A program made the position numbers and the translations under genes. This document shows positions 17,378 through 26,546 of a stretch of 64,000 bases of DNA, piece by piece (within the stretch, counting starts at the first letter, position 1; every line of letters starts with the position of its first letter). The notes beneath the pieces were generated by a model. That model saw only the letters and a program-made list of their open reading frames with translations. It did no database searches and was not told the origin of the DNA. Origin of the DNA: CAWAWP01 sp963841205 (GTDB lineage: Bacteria > Chloroflexota > Ktedonobacteria > Ktedonobacterales > JADMIN01); assembly GCA_963841205.1 (NCBI GenBank), contig CAWJCH010000046.1, positions 1 through 64,000 of the forward strand, written 5' to 3'.

Positions 17378-19330
17378 AACGATGCCGAGGTCAGTAAGCG
17401 CTTCGACGCAGCCCAAGAGGCCATAGAATCCACGCTTCACCTTGAGCCAGACCACCCCTATGCCCTCCTCACCAAGTGCTATATCGAGCGCTATCTCGGC
17501 CATCCCGAGGCGGCCCTCGCGGCAGCCCGACGCGTAGCCGAATTGGAGCCAGAGGATTACCAGGCGGTCCTGGAGCACGCCGGTGCGCTCTATCGGCTAA
17601 AACGCTACGAAGAGGCCGTTCCACTGTACGAGCATGCAGCAGCGCTGGACCTCGAGAAGGCTACGCCGGTGTATTGGAGAGGACGGTCGCTTTCGGCTCT
17701 TGGGCGGCACGAAGAAGCATTGGCCGCATATGAGCGGACGGTAGCGCTGTCCCCCAACTATAGATATGGTTGGCGCATGCTCTCGGGGACGCTGGCGCAG
17801 CTTGGCCGATATGAGAAAGCACTAGAAGCGTGTGATCGTGCGCTGAGTCTCGATGACAATCTCGAATACTGGAATCTGAAAGTTTCGATACTCAAGCTGG
17901 CTAAGCGGGCAAGCGAGGCTGTTAGCACGCTCGATGAGGTAATCGAACGTACCCCAAATGATGGGACACCGGTACACGATAAGGCTCACCTACTCTACGA
18001 ACTCAAACGCTATGGAGACGCCCTGGAGATCCTAGATGAAGGGCTGTCGCGGCTTCCGGATGATATTGCCCTGTTGAAACTCAAAGGCTCTACTCTTACC
18101 GCTTTGGAGCGCTACGATGATGCGCTCGGCGCATGGGCGCGTGTGCTTGAACTCAACCCAGACGAGGCGATGACGCTGAGGAACATGCTTTCCGTCTACG
18201 AATGGCAGAAGCGCTACGGTGACATGTTCCTGCCGACCAATCGCCTGCTCGCGCGCGACGAGCGAGACAGCATGGCATGGGCCGGACGGATTCATGCGTA
18301 CTACAGCCTCGGCCAGTTCGAGGAGGCACAAGCTGCGGGCATCGCGGCGTTGCGGCTCGTGCCCGACGACGCCAACGTCACGACCTGGGCCGAGATCGCG
18401 GATCGCGCGTTTCATAGGCCGGGCAGAGACGGCCATATTACCCTGCGCGATGGCCGCCGGATGGAATACGCCGATGATGGCGCAACGGAGGGATTTCCGG
18501 TCCTGTGTTGTCACGGCTCCCCCGGCTCTAGAATCGATTTTTGGGGTGACGATGCCATCGCGAAACAGATCGGATTGCGCCTCATCGTGCCGGATCGTCC
18601 GAGCTACGGCCGCTCTGACCCCAATCGTACAGCGACGCTCTTGGGACGGGTGGACGATGCGACGGAACTGGTCGACACGCTCGGAGTCGCATGCTTCGCC
18701 GTCCTAGGCATCTCCGGCGGAGGTCCCTACGCGGCTGCGTACGCATACAAACTGCCGACGCGCGTCACGAGTTTGACGCTCATCAGCTCGCCGGCACGCC
18801 TCCCGCTGCGTAAGCTCTGGCACGGATTGGGGTTACAAGCGAGATTTGCCGGTATCGCGCAACGCATCATACCGTGGCCAATCCGGCGCACACTCGCCAC
18901 GTTCATATCGGACGCCGTGCGGAGCAACCCCGATCGGGTATTGCGCTTGGAGGAACGGATCGTGAACGGCCCAGCAAGCCTACAACCACCTCGGATTTAC
19001 ACACAGCTGGAGCAGGAGACCGCCGTAGAGCCGTTTCGGCAGAACGGCCTGGGGCAGGCGTGGGATTCTCACCTCTTTTTGCGCCCGTGGGCATTTATTG
19101 TGAAGGATATCGCGGTCCCGACGTACGTATGGCACGGCGAACGGGACAGACAGGCGCCACCGATCGCGGGGCGGTTCTTCGCGCAGACCATCCCCAACTG
19201 CCATGCGACCTTCTATCCCAACGAGGGCCATTGGCTGCTGAACACGCACATGCGCGAGATCTTCGGCGCGATCGTGAAGGCCGAGGATGCGTCCACGCCC
19301 GACGCGGCGGAGGCGGCAACGGAAGCGTGA
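17378..19330 (+). pseudogene. TPR - alpha/beta hydrolase fusion protein, 3' part of disrupted gene
   Basis: About 650 residues. The first ~340 are at least eight tetratricopeptide repeats (YRLKRYEEAVPLYEHAAAL, SALGRHEEALAAYERTVAL, ALERYDDALGAWARVLEL and so on). A complete alpha/beta hydrolase domain follows: CCHGSPGS (oxyanion loop), GISGGG with the nucleophile Ser (~18713), HGERDRQ with the acid Asp, and NEGHWLL with the His. A TPR scaffold fused to a hydrolase suggests a partner-bound esterase or lipase. Its original N-terminus is at 15738, cut off by two insertions, so this half has no native start. Any expression would need a start inside IS630 or a later internal one. The hydrolase domain itself looks undamaged. 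Confidence 0.75.
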
Positions 19331-19445
19331 TCGTGGGCATCAGAGCACGCCGCGAGGGTGGACACGCCCTCGCGAGCGGATGTACACTGGCGCCCATACG
19401 AAACACATCGCTTCATCGTGGGCGTTAAGTCCAAAGGGGTGTCGG

Positions 19446-20198
19446 ATGCCGCTCGCGGGCAATCTCCGTCAGGTAGCGCTGGCCGACGTGCTGCGCGTGG
19501 TCGAGAGCGGGCAGCGATCCGGCGTCCTGGTGGTGGCCTTCGCGCGGCTGCAGGCCAATATCTATTTCTCCGGCGGCCAGTGGCTCGGCGCGGAGCGCGT
19601 CGGCTCGGCACAGGTGCTCGTGCAGCAGTTGGCACGCGCGGGCATCATCGCGCCGGAAGCGTTCGAGAGCGTCTTCGGCGTGCTCTTCAACGAGGCGGGC
19701 GCCGTGCCCGACGCCGAGGCAGTGCGCGGCCTCATCGCCTCGCGCGTGTTGACGCAAGAGCAGTTGCGTTCCTTCGCCATGAACGACGCTATCTCGCTGC
19801 TGACGGTGATGCTGACCTGGCCCGACGGTGACTTTATCTTCGAGGAGGGCGTCACCTTCCCGCCGGGCCACGTTGCCCTGCCGCTCGCCGTAGGGCCGCT
19901 GGTGGCGCAGGCGCAACGCCTCGCGCGCCCCGGCAGCGATCTCCCGCGGGAGTCCGCTTCGATTTCGCTCGATAGCGTGCTCGACTTCGCCGAGGTGGAC
20001 CCGACGAGCAACGGATCGATCGAGGTCACGCGCGACCAGTGGCGGCTGCTGACGGCGCTCGACGGCCAGACGCCGCTCTGGGCCATCGCCGAAAACCTGG
20101 GCGCGCCCAGCGTCGTGATGCTGCGGTTGGCGAACGATCTCGTTGCGGCGGGGCTGCTGGTGATGATCGGCGTGGCCCGCGCCGCGCCGATCGGGTGA
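19446..20198 (+). CDS. DUF4388 (PATAN-like) domain protein
   Basis: 250 residues. MPLAGNLRQVALADVLRVVESGQRSGVLVVAF...IYFSGGQWLGAERVG is the signature of DUF4388/PATAN proteins, found in bacterial signalling systems next to response regulators and in gliding or GTPase circuits. The C-terminal ~70 residues (ITRDQWRLLTALDGQTPLWAIAENLGAPS-type) look like a small winged-helix unit also common in this group. ATG 19446 has AAGGGG 7-8 nt upstream. It lies on the same strand as the TPR-hydrolase, 115 bp downstream. Function unknown beyond a signalling role. Confidence 0.8.
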   Translation: MPLAGNLRQVALADVLRVVESGQRSGVLVVAFARLQANIYFSGGQWLGAERVGSAQVLVQQLARAGIIAPEAFESVFGVLFNEAGAVPDAEAVRGLIASRVLTQEQLRSFAMNDAISLLTVMLTWPDGDFIFEEGVTFPPGHVALPLAVGPLVAQAQRLARPGSDLPRESASISLDSVLDFAEVDPTSNGSIEVTRDQWRLLTALDGQTPLWAIAENLGAPSVVMLRLANDLVAAGLLVMIGVARAAPIG

Positions 20199-20211
20199 GT
20201 CGCCGAGCTAG

Positions 20212-21438
20212 CTATTCGCCGCCCCACGGTAGCGCGTCGTTGAGTAGCAGTGCGCTGACGATCTCGCCAGCCCGTACGACGCCTTCGCCCTCCATGATCA
20301 CGAGCAGCGCCGTGGCGTCCATCAGCGAGCTCAGGCGGTGTGAGCCCTGATCGCCGGTAGGCGACGCGACGAGGCTCCCCCCGCGCGAATCGAGCCGCGC
20401 CCGCACGAAGTGGCGCCGATCCGACCGCGCGAGATCTTCACCCTCGTAGACGACCTCGATGGTGGGGCGTTCGATCCCGCGCGCGCCGAGCATCAGGCGC
20501 AGCGCCGGGCGGCCAAACAGCTCGAAGGTGACGGCGGCGGAGACGGGATTCCCCGGCAGGCCGAGCAGCGGCATCTTCCCGAGGAGCCCGAAGGCCAGAG
20601 GCTTGCCCGGTCGCATGCGAACGCGCCAGAAGTCGATGTTGCCCGCTTCGGAGAGCACCTGCTTGACGAGGTCGTAGTCGCCGACGGAGACGCCGCCCGA
20701 CGAGAGCACGAGATCGGCGCCCTGCGCCTGTTGCAGCCGCTGGCGAATCTCGTCGGTGTTGTCGCGGGCGATGCCAAGCAGGAGCGGCTCGCCACCGGCG
20801 CGCGTCACCGCGGCGGCGAGGTAGGCCGAGTTGCTCTCGCGGATCTGGCCGGGACGCGGCGTTTCGCCCAGGCGCGCGAGTTCGTCGCCAGTGGAGAAGA
20901 TCGCCACGCGCGGGCGTCGCGTCGCGCGGACGGGATGCACGCCGACGGCGGCCAGGAGGGCGATCTCCGCCGGGCCGATCTCGCTGCCTGCCTCGGCTAC
21001 ACGCTGGCCCGCGCGCACGTCGTCGCCGGCGGGACGCACACTCAGCCCTACCGCCACCTCGGTCAACAGCTTCACCACGTCGCCGTCCGCCTCGGTCAGT
21101 TCTTGCTGGAGGACGGCATCGGCGCCGAGGGGCAGCGGCGCGCCGGTCAGGATGCGCACTGCTTCGCCGGGACCGACCACGCCCTCGTAAACGCGACCGG
21201 CGGGCACCGCGCCGACGAGTCGCAGCGAAGCCGGAGCGGCCTGCGACGCCCCGGCGGAGTCGGCGGCGCGGATCGCGTAGCCGTCCATCGCGGAGTTGGC
21301 GAAGGGCGGCAGATCGTCCGGGGCGACGACGGCTTCGGCGAGGATGCGGCCCAGCGCCTCCGGCAGCGGCACATCTTCGGCGGGGAGGCGCTGAAAGTGC
21401 GCCAGGATGCGTTCGCGCGCTTCTTCGACGCTCAACAT
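20212..21438 (-). CDS. moeA: molybdopterin molybdenumtransferase MoeA
   Basis: Inserts molybdate into adenylylated molybdopterin in molybdenum cofactor synthesis. 408 residues, full length. LPPFANSAMDGYAIRA (domain II), FSTGDELARLGETPRPGQIRESNSAYL (domain III active site), LSSGGVSVGDYDLVKQVL and GLPGNPVSAAVTFELF are all MoeA motifs, and the C-terminal domain IV is present. No other moa/mob/mod gene is in the window. It converges with the DUF4388 gene with a 13-bp gap. ATG 21438 begins LSVEEARERILAHF, a typical MoeA start. Confidence 0.94.
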   Translation of the reverse strand: MLSVEEARERILAHFQRLPAEDVPLPEALGRILAEAVVAPDDLPPFANSAMDGYAIRAADSAGASQAAPASLRLVGAVPAGRVYEGVVGPGEAVRILTGAPLPLGADAVLQQELTEADGDVVKLLTEVAVGLSVRPAGDDVRAGQRVAEAGSEIGPAEIALLAAVGVHPVRATRRPRVAIFSTGDELARLGETPRPGQIRESNSAYLAAAVTRAGGEPLLLGIARDNTDEIRQRLQQAQGADLVLSSGGVSVGDYDLVKQVLSEAGNIDFWRVRMRPGKPLAFGLLGKMPLLGLPGNPVSAAVTFELFGRPALRLMLGARGIERPTIEVVYEGEDLARSDRRHFVRARLDSRGGSLVASPTGDQGSHRLSSLMDATALLVIMEGEGVVRAGEIVSALLLNDALPWGGE

Positions 21439-21447
21439 GGGCGTTCC

Positions 21448-21483
21448 TTCGAGTGTGAGCAGGAGTTCGAGTGTGAGCAGGAG
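21448..21483. repeat. two-copy 18-bp tandem repeat upstream of moeA
   Basis: TTCGAGTGTGAGCAGGAG occurs twice head to tail at 21448-21465 and 21466-21483, directly upstream of the moeA start. It may reflect simple slippage or duplicate a binding site in the moeA leader. Confidence 0.6.
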
Positions 21484-21535
21484 TTTCGTCTACGAGCGCT
21501 CGACGCTCGTCACCGAACGCGCGGCTCGGCCGGCG

Positions 21536-23422
21536 TCAGCTGCCCGAGCCGTAGACCGCAAAGTTGCTATAGACGGCCTCGACGCCGGCGTCCTTGACGA
21601 TCAGGCCCGCCCCGCCGGAGAAGGGACCCTGAGGGTCGAGCGCAATGGTGTTCACGAACGCGCCGTTCACGAAAAACCAGGCCTGCGGGCTCGCCAGATC
21701 CTGCGAATCGATGAGGACGTCGACCGTGTTTTTCTGGCCGATGCCAACATTATAGTTGCCGATGAAGCCGTCCAGCAGCAGCGTCCACGAGCCGCGGACG
21801 TACTCCCAGGCCTCATACTTGCCCTCCGCCGAGATCGTGAAGGCGTAATAGTCGCCAGCAGAATCAATGTACGCGCGCAGGCCGACGAAGTCATTCAGCG
21901 CACCCTTCGCGACCACGATATCGCACCGCACCGCCAGGGTCGAATAGGACGGCATGGCGCCCGGCATATCCACCGTTAACGCGACGGTGGGTTTCGAGTT
22001 CGCAAGATGATAGCCGTCTTTTCCGAAGAAGAGCGCGTTGGCGCTGGTCTGCCAGTGGTTCCCGTTCGAGCTGAGCGCATCAGAGAACTGTGGCGCGCCG
22101 TTGGTGGCGGCTCGCAGGTGACTCTGGGCGTCGTTCGCCGCCGCGGTCGCCGTGGCGTTGGAGCGCGGGGTCGAGGTCGCGCGGGCGGAGACGAAGCCGC
22201 CGCCGAGCTGGATCTGCGGCAGGATCACGCCGCCGGTGAACGCGCGCAGGACGAGCGCGCACGACAGCACGACCAGTAGGATCGCCGAGCCGGTGATGAT
22301 CGCCAGCCGCCGGTTAACGCCCGGCGAGGTGTCGACTGCCGGTATGGGGAGGTCAGCGCCCACGGCCAACGATGCGCCGGACACAGAGGCAGGCGACCGC
22401 GACCGCGAGCTGCTTACGCCGGGTGACGATGCGGCGGGCGACGAGGTGAGCACGGTGGGATGCGCGCCCGAGAGCCGCGCCATGCCCGCCGTCACCCCGC
22501 TCCGTTGCACTGTGGCCGACGTCGGGACCGCCAGCGCATCGTCGAGCGCCGCGGCGAAGGTGCCGACCGACGGGTAGCGCTGCGCAGGATCTTTGGCGAG
22601 CGCCCGCAGCAGGATCGCGTCGAGCGACGCGGGAAGGCTCGTGTAGCGCCGCGACGGCGCCGCCACGGGTTGCGAAACGATGGCGCTCAACAGCGCCGCG
22701 CCGGAGCCGGTGATCGGCGGCTCGCCGACCAGCAGTAGATAGGCCAGCGTCGCCAGCGCATACTGATCCGAGGCGGGGTACGCCGCTCCGCCCTGCGCCA
22801 CCTCGGGCGCCGCGGAGAGCAACTGCGCGTCGGCCCACGACTGAGGGCGCGGGTCGGTGGCGTCGCCCTGGGCGGCGAGCGTGACCGCGGACTGCATCAA
22901 CACGCCCTGGCCGAAGTCGCTCAACACCGTGAGCGGCTTGCCCGACGGCGACGTACGCACGAAGACGTTGCTCGGCTTGAGGTCGCCGTGGACGAGGCCG
23001 GCGGCGTGGGCAGCATCGAGCGCCTGCGCGATCTGGACGGTCACCCGTGCCGCGACGGGTATCGGCAGCGGCAGCGCGACGCGGGTAGATCCGCGCCCGG
23101 CTAGCGCGTCGCCGAGCGACCCGGCGGGAGCGAAGGCCATCGCAACGCCGAGCGCGCCATCTTGCGCGAGGATGCCGTGGAAGGGGATGATGTGCGGTTG
23201 CTTCAGAGTGCCGGCCAGCTCTGCTTGACGGGCGATCTCCCGCGCGGCGGCATCGGCGTCGGAGCCGGCAAGCACCTTAACGGCGACCTGCCCCGCGCGG
23301 GAGGCGCTGTCACCCGGCGAACCCGGACCGCCTTCTCCCAGATAGACCTCACCAGCGGCGCCACCACCCAGGCGGCGCGTCAGCAGATAGGGCCCAAAAT
23401 GCGTGCCCTCACGTCCCGCCAC
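21536..23422 (-). CDS. membrane-anchored Ser/Thr protein kinase
   Basis: 628 residues. The Hanks-type kinase domain has the glycine loop LGGGAAGEV (~18-26), Lys at ~49 (VAVKVLAG), HGDLKPSN at 145-152 with the catalytic Asp, and SDFGQG at ~168-173. The usual HRD Arg is Gly, making it a non-RD kinase. A Ser/Pro-rich linker leads to one transmembrane helix (~373-394, IITGSAILLVVLSCALVL). The outer ~230 residues look like a secreted beta-sandwich sensor domain ending in Tyr/Gly-rich sequence. The start is GTG 23422, with GGGAGG 5 nt upstream; the frame extends further but without coding character. It is divergent from the aminotransferase. Confidence 0.88.
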   Translation of the reverse strand: MAGREGTHFGPYLLTRRLGGGAAGEVYLGEGGPGSPGDSASRAGQVAVKVLAGSDADAAAREIARQAELAGTLKQPHIIPFHGILAQDGALGVAMAFAPAGSLGDALAGRGSTRVALPLPIPVAARVTVQIAQALDAAHAAGLVHGDLKPSNVFVRTSPSGKPLTVLSDFGQGVLMQSAVTLAAQGDATDPRPQSWADAQLLSAAPEVAQGGAAYPASDQYALATLAYLLLVGEPPITGSGAALLSAIVSQPVAAPSRRYTSLPASLDAILLRALAKDPAQRYPSVGTFAAALDDALAVPTSATVQRSGVTAGMARLSGAHPTVLTSSPAASSPGVSSSRSRSPASVSGASLAVGADLPIPAVDTSPGVNRRLAIITGSAILLVVLSCALVLRAFTGGVILPQIQLGGGFVSARATSTPRSNATATAAANDAQSHLRAATNGAPQFSDALSSNGNHWQTSANALFFGKDGYHLANSKPTVALTVDMPGAMPSYSTLAVRCDIVVAKGALNDFVGLRAYIDSAGDYYAFTISAEGKYEAWEYVRGSWTLLLDGFIGNYNVGIGQKNTVDVLIDSQDLASPQAWFFVNGAFVNTIALDPQGPFSGGAGLIVKDAGVEAVYSNFAVYGSGS

Positions 23423-23607
23423 AAGTACCTCCCGCCGTTGGGGGCAGCCCACACCCTCGCCGCACTTCCGAGGGAGTATGGAACGCGAGGTCAGCACTGT
23501 CAAGGAAAACAGGGCATGTGGGCTGGCCGGAAGCGTTGCACAGAAGTTGCTATACTGCCTGCGACGAGCTTTATGCGTCACCGGCCTGTTGGTAGGGAGT
23601 GTACACC

Positions 23608-24828
23608 ATGCGCGCATCACGTCGCCTCGCATCGTTGCCGCCGTATCACTTCGCGGAGTATGCCCGCATAATCGCGGAGAAGCGCGCGGCAGGGATCGAC
23701 GTGATCAGCCTCTCGATGGGCGACCCCGACCTGCCGACGCCGGAGGTGGTGCTCGAAGCGCTTGAGCGCGCCGCCCACGAGCCGGTCAACCAGCGCTATC
23801 CCGAGTACGATGGGATGCCACTGCTCCGCGAGGCGACAGCGGACTGGTTCGCGCGGCGCTTCGACGTCGAGCTGGACCCGCGTCGCGAGATCCTGCCGCT
23901 GATCGGCTCGAAGGAAGGGCTGGCGCACCTGCCGCTGGCCGTGATGGACGAGGGCGACGTGGCCCTGATGCCCGATCCGCAGTACCCGGTCTATCCCACG
24001 GCGGTGACGCTGGCCGGCGGCGAGAACTACGCCATGCCGCTGCTGCCGGAGCGCGACTGGCTGCCCGACCTCGCCGCGATCCCGACCGAGGTGCTACGGC
24101 GAGCGAAGACGCTCTGGCTGAACTATCCGAATAACCCGGTCGGCGCCTGCGCGCCGCGCGCATTCTTCGAGGAGGCGGTGGCCTACGCGCGCGTGCACGA
24201 CATCCTGCTGGTCCACGACGCCGCCTACGTCGAGGTGCGCTACGACGGTTATCGTCCGGCGAGCATCCTGGAGATCGAGGGGGCCAAGGAGGTTGCCGTC
24301 GAGTTCCATTCGCTCTCGAAGTCGCACAACATGGCCGGCTTCCGCGTCGGAATGCTGGTCGGCAACGCCGAGATCGTGCAGGCGCTGAACCGATTGAAGA
24401 GCAACCTCGACACGGGCATCTTCCGTCCCGTGCAGGTGGCGGCGGCGCGTGCGCTTGAGCTGCCCGACGCGTGGACCGACGAGCGCAACGCGATCTACCA
24501 ACGCAGGCGCGACCGCATGCTGGCGGCCCTGCGCGCGCTGGGGCTGGCGGTCGAGACGCCGAAGGCCAGCCTCTATCTCTGGCCCCGCATCCCGGCGGGG
24601 TGGACCTCGTCGCGCTTCGCCATGGCGCTGCTCGAACAGACGGGCGTCGCCGTGACGCCAGGCACCAACTTCGGCGCGCACGGTGAGGGCTACCTGCGCG
24701 TGTCGCTGACCGTGCCGGACGCTCGCCTCGACGAGGCGATCGCGCGGATGGAGACCTTCGACCCGTCGCGAAATCCGGGCGCGGACGAAGCGCGAGCGGC
24801 CGCCGTGAGCGGCGCGGCGACCAACTAA
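23608..24828 (+). CDS. class I/II PLP aminotransferase (LL-diaminopimelate aminotransferase-like)
   Basis: 406 residues, fold type I. ISLSMGDPDLPTPE binds substrate and NYPNNPVGA is the conserved NPxNPTG-like loop. HDAAYVEVRYDGY carries the cofactor Asp/Tyr, and SLSKSHNMAGFRVGM holds the PLP Lys. KSNLDTGIFRPVQ resembles LL-DAP aminotransferases and related alanine/aspartate enzymes of Chloroflexota. The substrate is not fixed by sequence alone. ATG 23608 has GGGAG 8 nt upstream; an in-frame GTG at 23599 is less likely. Confidence 0.85.
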   Translation: MRASRRLASLPPYHFAEYARIIAEKRAAGIDVISLSMGDPDLPTPEVVLEALERAAHEPVNQRYPEYDGMPLLREATADWFARRFDVELDPRREILPLIGSKEGLAHLPLAVMDEGDVALMPDPQYPVYPTAVTLAGGENYAMPLLPERDWLPDLAAIPTEVLRRAKTLWLNYPNNPVGACAPRAFFEEAVAYARVHDILLVHDAAYVEVRYDGYRPASILEIEGAKEVAVEFHSLSKSHNMAGFRVGMLVGNAEIVQALNRLKSNLDTGIFRPVQVAAARALELPDAWTDERNAIYQRRRDRMLAALRALGLAVETPKASLYLWPRIPAGWTSSRFAMALLEQTGVAVTPGTNFGAHGEGYLRVSLTVPDARLDEAIARMETFDPSRNPGADEARAAAVSGAATN

Positions 24829-25001
24829 GCGCACTTGAAGCTCGCGCCCCCATGTGGTAAGATGATGTGCGCGGTCGAAGGGCTTGCGCGCACCGTTTGG
24901 CACCTTTCGATTCCTCGGTGTGTTTGGTCGGCCCGTCCGCGCGTGCGAGCAACGATGGATGCCGCACAATGGTTCCGTTTATGCCCAGTGGAGGTATACC
25001 T

Positions 25002-25742
25002 ATCAACAGAGACTTTCGAGGGGACAATCGCCCTCGGGAAACGCGGGTTAACGACCGCATTCGCGCCCGCGAGATTCGTGTGATCGACGAAGACGGACAG
25101 ATGTTGGGCGTGATGACGCCCATGCAAGCGCTCGCGATTGCGCGTGAGCGCGATGTGGATCTGGTCGAAGTCTCACCCATGGCCGTGCCGCCCGTCTGTA
25201 AGCTGATGGACTGGGGCCGGTTCAAGTATGAGCAGGCCAAGAAAGAAAACGAAGCTCGAAAGCATCAGAAGATCATCGAGCTCAAAGAGATCCGCATGAA
25301 GCCGCGCACCGACAAGGCCGACCTCGATGTGAAGGTGCGCAAGATCGAAGAGTTCCTCGGCGAAGGCGATAAGGTCAAGGTCAGCGTCGTCTTCCGTGGC
25401 CGCGAGATGGCGCACCCCGAGCTGGGCCGCGTCGTGCTCGATAAGATCACGGGCGAGTTGAAGGGCATCGCCGCGGTCGAGCGCCCGCCGCTGATGGAAG
25501 GGCGCATGATCTCGATGATCGTCATGCGTGCCCCCGGCTGGGAGCCGCCGAAGAAGGAAGCGCCGACGCCGCGCGTGCGCAAGCACGACGGCCAGGAGGC
25601 AGACGACGAGGCCGAGTTCGACGATTCGCCCGACGAGGGCGCACGGGATACCGCATCCGACGCCGTGACCTCCGCCGCGGTGGCAAACGCGGCGAGCGAG
25701 GCGCCAGGCGCGACCAGCGCTGAGGACGGACCTACGGCATAA
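25002..25742 (+). CDS. infC: translation initiation factor IF-3, apparent AUC start
   Basis: IF-3 proofreads start codons on the 30S subunit. The N-domain (VNDRIRAREIRVIDEDG), linker (VCKLMDWGRFKYEQAKKENEARKHQK) and C-domain (EIRMKPRTDKADLDVKVRKIEEFL) are complete. An acidic Ala/Glu/Asp tail of ~60 residues follows, longer than usual. The best ribosome site, GGAGG at 24990-24994, precedes ATA 24996 and ATC 25002. Rare AUU/AUC/AUA starts are a known autoregulatory feature of infC, so I start at ATC 25002 (I-N-R-D-F-R). An ATG at 24981 lies upstream of the ribosome site and is the alternative. A strong terminator follows directly; rpmI and rplT, its usual partners, are absent. Confidence 0.9.
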   Translation: MNRDFRGDNRPRETRVNDRIRAREIRVIDEDGQMLGVMTPMQALAIARERDVDLVEVSPMAVPPVCKLMDWGRFKYEQAKKENEARKHQKIIELKEIRMKPRTDKADLDVKVRKIEEFLGEGDKVKVSVVFRGREMAHPELGRVVLDKITGELKGIAAVERPPLMEGRMISMIVMRAPGWEPPKKEAPTPRVRKHDGQEADDEAEFDDSPDEGARDTASDAVTSAAVANAASEAPGATSAEDGPTA

Positions 25743-25774
25743 CCCCTGGTTCGGCGCGCTGGTGCGCATGAAGA

Positions 25775-25810
25775 AGCGGCTGTCATCTCCGACAGCCGCT
25801 CGTTTATTTT
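25775..25810 (+). terminator. rho-independent terminator after infC
   Basis: AGCGGCTGTC (25775-25784) pairs perfectly with GACAGCCGCT (25791-25800) across a 6-nt loop, followed by CGTTTATTTT. It ends infC transcription and probably also separates it from the convergent flavin reductase. Confidence 0.92.
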
Positions 25811-25825
25811 CCCGCGTGAGAGACG

Positions 25826-26302
25826 TCAGCCGGCGTGTTTGAAGCCCGCGGCGAGCATGGTCAGCGGCTCTTCGCGGCGCAATACCCGCGCGCCGACCAC
25901 GCGCGCCACTACCAGCGTCGAGTCCCCCGCGGGCTGCTCGCTGATGTACTCGCATTCGACCCAGGCGAGGCCGTCTAGCAGCACCGGCGTGCCGCGCTCG
26001 CCCGCGCCCCGGCTCAGGCCCTCCAGCTTCTCCGGGCTGCGCGCGAAGGGCTTGCCAAGCTTGCCGGCGAGGTCGCGCTGCGTCGCGTCGAAGACGTTGA
26101 CCGAGAAGAGGCCGGTGCGACGCAGGATCGTCAGCGAGGTCGAGGTGTTCTCCACCGAGACGGCCAGCAGCGGCGGATCGAATGACACCTGCGTCACCCA
26201 GTTGGCGGTGAAGGCGTCCCACTCGGCTTCGTCGCCCGTGGCGACCGCGTAGAGTCCATACGTGAAGAGGCGCAGCGCCTCTTTCTTTGCGGCGTCGTCC
26301 AT
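25826..26302 (-). CDS. flavin reductase-like domain protein
   Basis: 158 residues of the FMN-binding split-barrel flavin reductase family. FTYGLYAVATGDEAEWDAFTANWVTQVSFDPPLLAVSVENTSTS is the hallmark N-terminal block and TGLFSVNVF follows. Such enzymes reduce flavin or bind FMN in electron transfer. ATG 26302 with GGAA just upstream is preferred over the longer open frame to 26380. It is convergent with infC. Confidence 0.85.
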   Translation of the reverse strand: MDDAAKKEALRLFTYGLYAVATGDEAEWDAFTANWVTQVSFDPPLLAVSVENTSTSLTILRRTGLFSVNVFDATQRDLAGKLGKPFARSPEKLEGLSRGAGERGTPVLLDGLAWVECEYISEQPAGDSTLVVARVVGARVLRREEPLTMLAAGFKHAG

Positions 26303-26466
26303 AGCGTTCCGCGCGTCGCGAACAGCGAGCGCGTTCCTCCATTCCTCACCCCAAGGGGTTGCACCACGCGACCTACACAAGCCGCCAAGCGCTAAGCAGA
26401 CTGAAGTTCGCTCTGCGTACCGTAGACCGCCACTTCAGTGCCGCGATCCTCCGCATCCACGCGCCC

Positions 26467-26494
26467 TTGTCGCGCTGACTATATTTTGTATAGC
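26467..26494 (+). promoter_or_regulatory. candidate promoter of the F420 gene cluster
   Basis: TTGTCG (26467-26472) and TATAGC (26489-26494) are spaced by 16 bp in an unusually AT-rich patch upstream of the LLM oxidoreductase. This is plausible as the sigma70-type start for the operon. Confidence 0.35.
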
Positions 26495-26546
26495 ATGTGG
26501 CCGCAAGAAGCGGTACGTGGTGTCGCAAACACGAGGAGCAGACTTC

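Noticed and set aside
21448..21483. Tandem 18-bp repeat as a CRISPR fragment
   Set aside because: The copies are directly adjacent with no spacer, and there are only two.
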